Below are positions 1-5,380 of a stretch of DNA of 6,110 nucleotides, one piece after another. The stretch is from an uncultured Eubacteriales bacterium. Its GTDB lineage: Bacteria; Bacillota; Clostridia; Oscillospirales; Oscillospiraceae. The number at the start of each line of letters is the position of its first letter. The stretch's first letter is position 1. The stretch is taken from positions 1-6,110 of the forward strand of contig CATJWA010000109.1 in assembly GCA_949744025.1 (NCBI GenBank), in the 5' to 3' direction. The position numbers and the translations under genes were made by a program. Below the pieces are notes generated by a model. The model saw only the letters and a list, made by a program, of their open reading frames with translations. It had not been told where the DNA came from and did no database searches.

Positions 1-27
1 ATTATAAAGCCGCACAAAAACGCAAGG

Positions 28-57
28 AAAAGACTGCGTAGCCCTGGTTGCACAGTC
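28..57 (-). terminator. Possible second terminator downstream of the GlsB-like gene
   Basis: On the minus strand GACTGTG pairs with CGCAGTC (7 bp including one G:T) around a 12-base loop, directly followed by TTTTCC and, further on, TTTTT. This is closer to a classical stem plus T-run layout than the longer hairpin at 86-125, although the loop is large. Confidence 0.35.
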
Positions 58-85
58 AAAGAAGGTTAAAATTCTTTACAAGTAG

Positions 86-125
86 CCCAAAGGGTGGCAC
101 TACCTTATGGAGTGCCACCCTTGGG
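86..125. terminator. Long hairpin downstream of the GlsB-like gene
   Basis: CCCAAAGGGTGGCACT (86-101) pairs with AGTGCCACCCTTGGG (111-125): 15 bp with a single bulged A. Inside, CC (103-104) and GG (109-110) can close a TTAT loop. It starts 16 bases past the stop codon of the GlsB-like gene. The minus-strand sequence after it (CTACTTGTAAAGAATTTT) has only a delayed, weak T run. On the plus strand a TTTT follows after a short GC patch. It may act as a terminator or be a copy of a dispersed palindromic element. Confidence 0.5.
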
Positions 126-140
126 CGGCCTTTTATACTT

Positions 141-389
141 CTACGCCTTGCTTCCTATCTTCCTGACCAGCCAAATCAGCAGGCACGCGCCTCCCACGGA
201 CAGCAATATCCCGCCGATGCTTATGCGCGAGGCGGTTATTCCGATGATGCCGGCCAGAAAAAATCCGATAAACGAGCCGACTATGCCCAGCACGCAGTTG
301 AACCAGAAGCCGCCCTTTATCTTCATTATCAGCCCCGCCAGATAGCCGGACAGGGCGCCTATCAGTATGGTGACGATTATACCGAGCAT
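141..389 (-). CDS. GlsB/YeaQ/YmgE-family small membrane protein (transglycosylase-associated family)
   Basis: This 82-residue, very hydrophobic protein has three predicted membrane helices (about 2-22, 28-50 and 57-76) and a short basic C-terminus (VRKIGSKA). The Gly-rich pattern fits the GlsB/YeaQ/YmgE family: GALSGYLAG and IMKIKGG near the start, NCVLGIVGSFIGFFLAG in the middle, and an IGGILLSVGGACLLIWLVRKI end. Family members are about 80-90 residues, are often linked to general or envelope stress, and have no known enzymatic activity; the 'transglycosylase-associated' name is historical. A strong AGGAGG precedes the ATG. It lies 52 bases downstream of rluD behind a terminator-like hairpin, so it may be a separate unit, although no convincing promoter is seen in the short spacer. 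It is not part of the conserved divIVA-ileS-lspA-rluD order, so its position is probably lineage-specific. Confidence 0.88.
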   Translation of the reverse strand: MLGIIVTILIGALSGYLAGLIMKIKGGFWFNCVLGIVGSFIGFFLAGIIGITASRISIGGILLSVGGACLLIWLVRKIGSKA

Positions 390-396
390 AAAATGT

Positions 397-402
397 CCTC
401 CT
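397..402 (-). promoter_or_regulatory. Ribosome binding site of the GlsB-like gene
   Basis: AGGAGG on the minus strand, 7 bases before the ATG at 389. This strong site supports the small gene being real. Confidence 0.7.
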
Positions 403-430
403 CAGTTTTGATTTTTATCCAATAAACACA

Positions 431-456
431 GCTCTCCGAGCTCAGCCCTCGGGAGC
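431..456 (-). terminator. Probable terminator overlapping the rluD stop codon
   Basis: On the minus strand GCTCCCGAG pairs with CTCGG-A-GAGC (one bulged base) around a 7-base loop that contains the rluD TGA (444-442). The stem is followed by TGTGTTTATT, a moderately T-rich run. This fits the end of the divIVA/ileS/lspA/rluD block, with the downstream small gene possibly read separately or by readthrough. The bulge and the imperfect T run limit confidence. Confidence 0.45.
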
Positions 457-1362
457 GCCAAGCCTTGAGAGCGCCTGCGTGAAGTATTCCGGCAGCGGCG
501 TTTCCAGTTCCACCGCAAGTCCGGTGCGCGGGTGGATAAAGCGCAGCGCGCGCGCGTGAAGGCACTGGCCCTCAAGCCCCTTGTCGGGGCGCCTGCGGCC
601 GTATACCATGTCGCCCAAAAGCGGATGACCTATCCTCTCCATGTGAACCCGTATCTGGTGCGTGCGCCCCGTCTCAAGCCGGCAGCGCAGGTGCGTAAAG
701 CCTGCATACCGGGCTATCACCTCATAGTGCGTCACGGCGGGCCGCGAGTTTTTCTCCGTCACCGCCATGCGCTTGCGGTCCGTCGGACATCGGCCTATCG
801 GCGCGTTGACTGTGCCCTCGTCGTCGCGCACCCTGCCGTAAACCACCGCCTCATAGGTGCGCGAGAGCGTATGTCCGGACAGCTGCTCTGACAGCGCGCG
901 GTGGGAAAAATCATTTTTTGCCGCTATAATCAGGCCCGAGGTGTCCTTGTCGATGCGGTGAACTATGCCGGGACGGCGCTCACCCCCGATACCGGACAGG
1001 CTGTCCCCGCAATGCCACAGCAGGGCGTTGACCAGCGTGCCGTCGGGGTGCCCCGGCGCGGGGTGAACAACCATGCCGCGCGCCTTGTTCACAACGATGA
1101 TGTCCGTGTCCTCATATACCACATCCAGCGGCAGCTCCTGCGGCACGGGTATAGCGCACTCCGGCTCCGGCAGCGTCACGCCGACGGTGTCGCCCGCGTT
1201 CACGCGCAGGTTTTTCCTCGCCGCTGCGCCGTTTACGGTCACGCAGCCGTTTTCTATAAGCCGCTGCGCGCCGGAGCGCGTGAGCTCCGCTATAAGCTGA
1301 GGCAGGAGGGCGTCGATGCGCTCTCCTGCCGTTTCCACGGTGAAAAATTCCGGCTCCATCAC
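442..1362 (-). CDS. rluD: RluD/RluA-family large-subunit pseudouridine synthase
   Basis: This 306-residue enzyme isomerises uridine to pseudouridine, most likely in 23S rRNA as for RluD homologues next to lspA (B. subtilis ylyB). An S4 RNA-binding domain occupies about residues 13-62 (ERIDALLPQL through the VTVNG region). The catalytic domain follows: HRIDKDTSGL at 135-144 with catalytic Asp138, LETGRTHQIRVH at 229-240, and HPLLGDMVYG at 246-255. Length is normal. The start could be GTG at 1362 or ATG at 1359. A weak GGAG (1374-1377) lies 11 bases before the GTG and 14 before the ATG, so GTG is slightly favoured. The lspA TGA (1361-1359) overlaps either start, which suggests translational coupling. 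The family is certain; the exact target sites (E. coli RluD modifies 1911, 1915 and 1917) are inferred from homology. Confidence 0.93.
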   Translation of the reverse strand: MMEPEFFTVETAGERIDALLPQLIAELTRSGAQRLIENGCVTVNGAAARKNLRVNAGDTVGVTLPEPECAIPVPQELPLDVVYEDTDIIVVNKARGMVVHPAPGHPDGTLVNALLWHCGDSLSGIGGERRPGIVHRIDKDTSGLIIAAKNDFSHRALSEQLSGHTLSRTYEAVVYGRVRDDEGTVNAPIGRCPTDRKRMAVTEKNSRPAVTHYEVIARYAGFTHLRCRLETGRTHQIRVHMERIGHPLLGDMVYGRRRPDKGLEGQCLHARALRFIHPRTGLAVELETPLPEYFTQALSRLGAPEG

Positions 1363-2222
1363 AAATCACGGAACTCCGCGAGGATATCGTCCAGATCATA
1401 GCTCGGCTCGGCGGAGGTGTCCGGCTGAACAGAGGGACGCTGCGGCTTTGCCGGGGCGGGCGGCTCCGCCGGCTTCGGAGCAGGGCGGACGTGAGACATA
1501 GGCTCGTCAAGCGAGGGGCTTCTCCGCGGAGCGGAGGACTTGCCTGACGGACCGGATACGCCCTGGTTTTTCGACGCTGCGTAACGCTCCCACTCGGCGA
1601 AGGGGTCGTCGGAGCTCAGGCTGCCGGTGCCTGATGGACGGCCGCTGCGGCTGGGGAACGGCGTAACCTTGCCCTGAGTCCCGCCGGTTTGTGCCGGTTT
1701 TGTGAATGCAGTGCGGCCGCTGCCCCCGCCGCCCGCCGCGCGTCTGGCCCGCCTGGCCTTCTCATCCTCGGGCTTTTCCAGAAGTATGCACACGCAAAAG
1801 GCGATGCCGCACACGGTTATGAAAATGTCCGCCACGTTGAAAACGGGGAACTGCTGGCCGAAAATTTTAAATTCGAATTCAAACATGTCAACCACATAGC
1901 CGCTTATGATGCGGTCAATGCAGTTGCCCACGGCTCCGGCCATGACGAGCACGGCCATCCAGCGGGCGGCTCTGCCCTTGATAATGTTGTTCACCAGCAG
2001 GTATATAAGCACCGCCACAAACACCGCGCACAGCGCCACGAACACCCAGCGCGCGCCCTCCATAAAGCTGAAAGCGGCTCCGGTGTTGTGGACGTTGGCC
2101 AGATGAATAAAGCCCGGAATAAGGGCGTGATTGCCCTCGTTGAGAACAATATGGGCGGTGGTCCAGTATTTAACCGCCTGGTCAATAATCAGGGCGATTA
2201 CGGCGACTATTGCGTAAAGCAT
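1359..2222 (-). CDS. lspA: Lipoprotein signal peptidase (signal peptidase II) with a long C-terminal tail
   Basis: This membrane aspartyl protease cleaves the signal peptide from prolipoproteins after lipid attachment to the +1 cysteine. Residues 1-148 form the complete enzyme with four predicted membrane helices (about 1-20, 58-78, 87-105, 130-148). Family motifs are D14-Q15 with K18, VHNTGAAF at 45-51, GNCIDR at 99-104 and FNVADIFI at 128-135. The catalytic aspartates are D103 and D132. The usual family length is about 150-170 residues, but this protein has 287. Residues about 149-287 form a cytosolic-side tail, first Arg/Lys- and Gly-rich, then Pro/Ser/Ala-rich, ending in the ordered-looking motif SYDLDDILAEFRDL. 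No stop or frameshift separates the two parts, and the tail reads in frame down to the overlap with the next gene. The enzyme identity is firm; the tail's role is unknown. Confidence 0.95.
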   Translation of the reverse strand: MLYAIVAVIALIIDQAVKYWTTAHIVLNEGNHALIPGFIHLANVHNTGAAFSFMEGARWVFVALCAVFVAVLIYLLVNNIIKGRAARWMAVLVMAGAVGNCIDRIISGYVVDMFEFEFKIFGQQFPVFNVADIFITVCGIAFCVCILLEKPEDEKARRARRAAGGGGSGRTAFTKPAQTGGTQGKVTPFPSRSGRPSGTGSLSSDDPFAEWERYAASKNQGVSGPSGKSSAPRRSPSLDEPMSHVRPAPKPAEPPAPAKPQRPSVQPDTSAEPSYDLDDILAEFRDL

Positions 2223-2227
2223 AGAAA

Positions 2228-2233
2228 CCTCCT
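2228..2233 (-). promoter_or_regulatory. Ribosome binding site of lspA
   Basis: A perfect AGGAGG on the minus strand, 5 bases before the ATG at 2222, fixes the lspA start. Confidence 0.75.
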
Positions 2234-2239
2234 AAAGTC

Positions 2240-2266
2240 CAACTAAAAGGCGGGGCCTTTTAGTTG
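2240..2266 (-). promoter_or_regulatory. Hairpin just upstream of lspA, terminator-like or leader structure
   Basis: Perfect 11-bp arms, CAACTAAAAGG and CCTTTTAGTTG, surround a 5-base loop that can close one more pair. Read on the minus strand it gives AAAAGGC, CCC, GCCTTTT, which resembles a small bidirectional terminator whose A and T runs are folded into the stem. It ends 6 bases before the lspA ribosome binding site. It could lower readthrough from ileS into lspA, or sit in the mRNA as a leader hairpin; the G:C core is only 3 bp, so strong termination is doubtful. Confidence 0.45.
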
Positions 2267-2267
2267 A

Positions 2268-2309
2268 GGGGATACGTTTCCCCGCCTGCGAGACTTTGCC
2301 TCTCAGGCG
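2268..2309. repeat. Two adjacent short inverted repeats in the ileS-lspA spacer
   Basis: GGGGA (2268-2272) pairs with TCCCC (2279-2283). CGCCTG (2283-2288) pairs with CAGGCG (2304-2309), with an inner AGA/TCT pairing (2291-2293 with 2301-2303) after a 2-base bulge. The two hairpins share one base, so they abut. Neither is followed by a clear T run. Together with the flanking hairpins they make this spacer almost continuously foldable. Confidence 0.45.
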
Positions 2310-2355
2310 AATGAAAATCCGCTTCGCTACGTGACTCGCCGTCCTTTGAGCGGCT

Positions 2356-2439
2356 CGGCGCACGCTGCGCGTAAAGTGTTTTTTCCAAGGCGCATGTCCT
2401 TGGAAAAAACGATTTGAATTTTATTTGCGGCGTGCGCCG
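2356..2439. repeat. Nested inverted repeats downstream of ileS
   Basis: Outer arms 2356-2368 and 2427-2439 are complementary at 12 of 13 positions (CGGCGCACGC facing GCGTGCGCCG, then one mismatch that is a T:G wobble on the plus strand, then two more pairs). They enclose a perfect 12-bp inverted repeat, TTTTTTCCAAGG (2379-2390) and CCTTGGAAAAAA (2398-2409), around a 7-base loop. The outer structure starts 9 bases beyond the ileS stop codon. The T run precedes the inner stem and the A run follows it on both strands, so it is not a canonical intrinsic terminator. Alternative small hairpins exist within the outer arms (2358-2370; 2427-2440). It may be an intergenic repeat unit or a 3' stabilising structure. 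Confidence 0.6.
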
Positions 2440-2448
2440 CTTTTGTGC

Positions 2449-5244
2449 TTACTTCACAAAGGTCAGAACCTTTGCGCAGCGGGGGCACAGGCCGTTTTCG
2501 CCGGCCTCGGTGGAGTGCAGCCAGCAGCGCGGGCACTTTACGCCGGGTGCCTCGCTCACGGCCACGGAAATGCCGGGTACATTCACGCCCTGTCTCGCTC
2601 CCTCAACGGGCTGCGCCGACACGGAAACGCGAGAGACTATAAACAGCTCCGCCAGATCCATTGCGCCGAGCTTGTCGAGCACAAGCGTGCCCTCCGTCTC
2701 GTCGGGACAGAGCGTAACGGCCGCCTCGAGCGACTTGCCTATGCGCTTTTGGGCGCGCGCGTCCTCCAGCGCGGCGTTTACGTCCCCGCGCAGGGCGATA
2801 AGAGTATCCCAGCGTCCCATGGCCTCGGCGTCGAGGGCGTAAGCGTCAAAGGGCGCGTTCATCTCGTTGAACACCACGTTGCGCCCGTCGTCCCCCGCCC
2901 TGTGGGGCATGGCCAGCCATATCTCGTCGCAGGTGAAGGCCAAAATCGGAGCCATAAGCTTTGTCAGAGTGTCGAGGATAAGGAACAGCGCGGTCTGCGC
3001 GCTGCGGCGGCGCAGACTGTTTCTCTCCTCGCAGTACAGCCGGTCCTTAATGATGTCGAGGTAGAAGTTTGAAAGCTCCACCACGCAGAAGTCGTTCACC
3101 GCGTGGGTGACAATAGCGAACTCGTAGCCGCTGTAGCCCTGCTCGCAGCGGGCCATGAGCGCGCCGAGCTTTGTCAGCGCCCAGCGGTCGAGCTCCTCCA
3201 TCTCCTCCGCGCCCACCAGCTCGTCGGCGTTGAAGCCGTCAAGGTTGCCCAGGCAATAGCGCGCGGTGTTGCGGAATTTAAGATAATTCTGGGACAGCTG
3301 CTTGAAAATCTTGTCCGAGCAGCGCACGTCGGCGTGGTAGTCCGCCGAGGCGGCCCAGAGGCGCAGCAGGTCCGCGCCGTAGGTGTCGATAATCTGCGCG
3401 GGGTCCATGCCGTTGCCAAGGGACTTGTGCATGGCCCTGCCCTCGCCGTCCACGGTCCAGCCGTGGGTGATGCACTCTTTGAACGGCGCGCCCTTGCCCA
3501 ACGCGCCCACGGCGGTCAGCAGGCTGGACTGGAACCAGCCGCGGTACTGGTCAAGGCCCTCGAGGTACACATCCGCGGGCCAGAAGCCCTGGTCGCGCTG
3601 CATGGAGGCAAAGTGGGACGAGCCGGAGTCGAACCAGCCGTCGAGCGTGTCCTCCTCCTTGGTGAACTCACCCTTGGACCCGCAGTGGGGGCAGGCAAAG
3701 CCCTCGGGCAGAATCTCATTGGCGTCCAGCTCGTACCAGGCGTTGGACCCGCGCTCGGCAAAGAGACGCGACACCGCGTCAATGGTCTCGTCGTTGCAGA
3801 TGGGCTTTCCGCAGTCGGGGCAGTAGAACACCGGAATCGGCAGACCCCAGCGCCTTTGGCGGGAAATGCACCAGTCCGCGCGCTCGCGTATCATGCTCTT
3901 TATGCGGTCGATGCCCCAGGCGGGGTACCATTTCACCTCGTCGCAGGCGTCACAGGCCTCCTGCTTGAAGGCGTCCACCGAGCAGAACCACTGCGGCGTG
4001 GCCCGGAAAATTATCGGATGCTTGCACCGCCAGCAGTGCGGGTAGGAGTGGGTAATCTCCTCGCTGGCGAACAGCGCGCCGCTCTCCTTCATGTCCGCTA
4101 AAATGACGGGGTTGCTCTCCTCAGTCTTGAGCCCGGCGTACTTGCCGGCGTACTCCGTGTGCCGCCCGCGGTCGTCCACGGGCACCACCATGTCTATTTT
4201 GTAGCGCTTGCAGGTCTCGTAGTCGTCCGCGCCGAAGCCGGGCGCGGTGTGGACGCAGCCCGTGCCGCTGTCCATAGTCACATACTCCGCCGTGCACAGC
4301 TGGCTTGTCTTGTCCAGGAAGGGGTGACGGGCGAGCATGTACTCAAACTCCGCGCCCTTAAACCGCGCGATAATCTCGTAATCCTCGACTCCGCCGACGC
4401 CCATGACCTTCTCAACCAGCGCCTCGGCTAAAATGTACATCTCGCCGCTTCCTGCCTTCACCAGCGCGTAGCTCTCGCGCGGATGCACCGCGATGGCCAG
4501 GTTGCCCGGCAGGGTCCATATAGTCGTCGTCCAGATAAGGAAGTACATCTTCGACACGTCGCCGTACTGCGCTAATTTGCCCTTGTCGTCGCAGACGGCA
4601 AATTTCACGTAAACGGTTGTGCAGGGGTCGTCCTGATACTCAATCTCGGCCTCGGCCAGCGCCGTCTCGTCGTAGGGGCACCAGTACACAGGCTTGAGTC
4701 CCTTGTAGATGTAGCCCTTCCTGTACATCTCCCCAAAGACCCTGACCTCCTCCGACTCAAACTCGGGGGACATGGTCAGGTAGGGGTGCTCCCAGTCGCC
4801 TATAACGCCAATGCGCTTGAAATTCTCACGCTGCACATTGACATAGTGCTGAGCAAACTCGTGGCAGGCGGTACGGAACTCCGGCACGCTCATGGCCTTG
4901 CGGTTGAGCTTGTTCTGCTTTATGATGGCCGACTCAATGGGCATACCGTGGTTGTCCCAGCCGGGGATGTAGGGCGTGTAGTAGCCGCGCATGGCGTAGG
5001 AGCGCACGATGATGTCCTTTATGGCCTTGTTCATGGCCGTGCCCATGTGTATGCTGCCGTTGGAGAAGGGAGGTCCGTCGTGGAGGGAAAAGCGGGGCTT
5101 GCCCTCGTTTTTCCTGAGCAGCTCGTGATAGACGTCCTGCTTTTCCCAGCGCGCGAGCATCTCCGGCTCGCGCTTGGGCAGTCCCGCCCGCATGGGAAAG
5201 TCGGTTTTCGGCAGATTAAGCGTTGAGTTGTAGTCTTTTTCCAT
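2449..5244 (-). CDS. ileS: Isoleucyl-tRNA synthetase (IleRS)
   Basis: This 931-residue class I aminoacyl-tRNA synthetase charges tRNA-Ile in the cytoplasm, using ATP and isoleucine. Its length matches bacterial IleRS (921 in B. subtilis, 938 in E. coli). The Rossmann-fold signature is at residues 55-69 (HDGPPFSNG, then HMGT in place of HIGH), followed by PGWDNHGMPIE at 94-104. The editing (CP1) domain spans about 190-400, with WTTTIWTLPGN at 238-248 and GTGCVHTAPGFGADD at 327-341; His332 and Asp341 match the conserved editing pair. Cys pairs at 404/407, 475/478 and 518/521 suggest structural zinc sites. SRQRRWG (461-467) and the KMSKS equivalent AMHKSLGN (604-611) complete the catalytic core. 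An anticodon-binding region and a C-terminal zinc finger (C904-x2-C907 and C920-x2-C923) follow. It lies between divIVA and lspA as in other Firmicutes. No T-box leader is visible. Identity is certain. Confidence 0.98.
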   Translation of the reverse strand: MEKDYNSTLNLPKTDFPMRAGLPKREPEMLARWEKQDVYHELLRKNEGKPRFSLHDGPPFSNGSIHMGTAMNKAIKDIIVRSYAMRGYYTPYIPGWDNHGMPIESAIIKQNKLNRKAMSVPEFRTACHEFAQHYVNVQRENFKRIGVIGDWEHPYLTMSPEFESEEVRVFGEMYRKGYIYKGLKPVYWCPYDETALAEAEIEYQDDPCTTVYVKFAVCDDKGKLAQYGDVSKMYFLIWTTTIWTLPGNLAIAVHPRESYALVKAGSGEMYILAEALVEKVMGVGGVEDYEIIARFKGAEFEYMLARHPFLDKTSQLCTAEYVTMDSGTGCVHTAPGFGADDYETCKRYKIDMVVPVDDRGRHTEYAGKYAGLKTEESNPVILADMKESGALFASEEITHSYPHCWRCKHPIIFRATPQWFCSVDAFKQEACDACDEVKWYPAWGIDRIKSMIRERADWCISRQRRWGLPIPVFYCPDCGKPICNDETIDAVSRLFAERGSNAWYELDANEILPEGFACPHCGSKGEFTKEEDTLDGWFDSGSSHFASMQRDQGFWPADVYLEGLDQYRGWFQSSLLTAVGALGKGAPFKECITHGWTVDGEGRAMHKSLGNGMDPAQIIDTYGADLLRLWAASADYHADVRCSDKIFKQLSQNYLKFRNTARYCLGNLDGFNADELVGAEEMEELDRWALTKLGALMARCEQGYSGYEFAIVTHAVNDFCVVELSNFYLDIIKDRLYCEERNSLRRRSAQTALFLILDTLTKLMAPILAFTCDEIWLAMPHRAGDDGRNVVFNEMNAPFDAYALDAEAMGRWDTLIALRGDVNAALEDARAQKRIGKSLEAAVTLCPDETEGTLVLDKLGAMDLAELFIVSRVSVSAQPVEGARQGVNVPGISVAVSEAPGVKCPRCWLHSTEAGENGLCPRCAKVLTFVK

Positions 5245-5252
5245 CTTATTTC

Positions 5253-5258
5253 TCTCCT
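5253..5258 (-). promoter_or_regulatory. Ribosome binding site of ileS
   Basis: AGGAGA on the minus strand, 8 bases before the ATG at 5244, supports the chosen start. Confidence 0.7.
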
Positions 5259-5263
5259 GAACA

Positions 5264-5290
5264 TATCCGGAGCCCAGTCCGCTCCGGATA
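5264..5290 (-). promoter_or_regulatory. Strong hairpin in the ileS leader
   Basis: A perfect 10-bp inverted repeat, TATCCGGAGC and GCTCCGGATA, surrounds a 7-base loop. Its end lies 5 bases upstream of the ileS ribosome binding site. On neither strand is it followed by a T run, so it does not look like a terminator. It would fold at or near the 5' end of an ileS transcript started at the TATAAT at 5292-5297, and could protect the mRNA end or tune ribosome access. Function is not established. Confidence 0.5.
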
Positions 5291-5291
5291 A

Positions 5292-5297
5292 ATTATA
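5292..5297 (-). promoter_or_regulatory. Possible -10 box (TATAAT) for ileS
   Basis: A perfect TATAAT occurs on the minus strand about 48 bases before the ileS start, between the hairpins following divIVA and the hairpin in front of the ileS ribosome binding site. At the usual spacing of about 17 bases, no TTGACA-like -35 box is present (the bases there read CCCCGT), and there is no adjacent TGn extension. The call rests on the -10 match and its sensible position only. Confidence 0.3.
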
Positions 5298-5316
5298 AGC
5301 TCATAAACCAAATCAC

Positions 5317-5335
5317 GGGGCGGAATACCCGCCCC
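5317..5335 (-). terminator. GC-rich hairpin between divIVA and ileS, possible second terminator
   Basis: The minus strand forms GGGGCGG, loop GTATT, CCGCCCC: a perfect 7-bp, almost all G:C stem. It is followed by GTGATTTGGTTT, which is only moderately T-rich. It could back up the hairpin after divIVA or act as a leader structure. It lies just upstream of the possible ileS -10 box. Confidence 0.4.
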
Positions 5336-5350
5336 AGATATGTTATAAAT

Positions 5351-5380
5351 CAAAAGCGGCGCCGCGCCGGGCGCAGCCCG
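5351..5380 (-). terminator. Probable intrinsic terminator after divIVA
   Basis: Directly after the divIVA TGA, the minus strand can form a short hairpin (CGGGC, loop TGC, GCCCG; 5368-5380). Overlapping it is a second one (CGGCG, loop CGG, CGCCG; 5357-5369), followed by CTTTTGATTT. GC-rich stems followed by a short T run fit a Rho-independent terminator. The two hairpins are mutually exclusive at their shared bases, and the T run is short, so termination may be partial. Confidence 0.45.

Noticed and set aside
86..101. T-box element suggested by AGGGTGGCAC
   Set aside because: The conserved ACCGCG part is missing, the sequence is locked in a simple hairpin, and it lies downstream of a gene rather than before a synthetase or amino acid gene.
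48..425. Open frame of 125 codons on the plus strand across 1-425
   Set aside because: It runs through the 86-125 hairpin and antisense to the GlsB-like gene, which has a family match and a strong ribosome binding site on the minus strand.
901..1401. Open frames on the plus strand opposite rluD (also 532-891)
   Set aside because: They are antisense to a well-supported pseudouridine synthase and have no family motifs.
1359..1778. LspA tail as a frameshift artefact or a separate gene
   Set aside because: The frame is continuous from the last membrane helix to the stop, codon use stays GC-rich like the rest, and no start with a ribosome binding site appears at the tail's beginning. It is kept as a real extension pending comparison.
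1689..2246. Open frame of 185 codons on the plus strand opposite lspA
   Set aside because: Antisense to the conserved LspA catalytic core; its composition (His- and Ala-rich) is typical of a shadow frame.
2223..2448. tRNA gene or small protein gene (such as ylyA) in the ileS-lspA spacer
   Set aside because: No cloverleaf with a TTC-containing T arm and CCA-type end is seen, and no open frame with a ribosome binding site is confined to the spacer.
2425..3072. Open frame of 215 codons on the plus strand opposite the 3' end of ileS
   Set aside because: Antisense shadow of ileS with no domain signature; its start lies inside the inverted-repeat spacer.
3103..4101. Long open frame (332 codons) on the plus strand opposite ileS
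   Set aside because: It lies wholly antisense to a clear ileS, has no recognisable domain and is Ala/Val/Gly/Arg-rich, as expected for a shadow frame in GC-rich coding DNA.
5245..5380. T-box riboswitch in front of ileS
   Set aside because: The spacer is only 136 bases and contains no T-box core sequence or recognisable Stem I; the hairpins present do not form the antiterminator/terminator pair.
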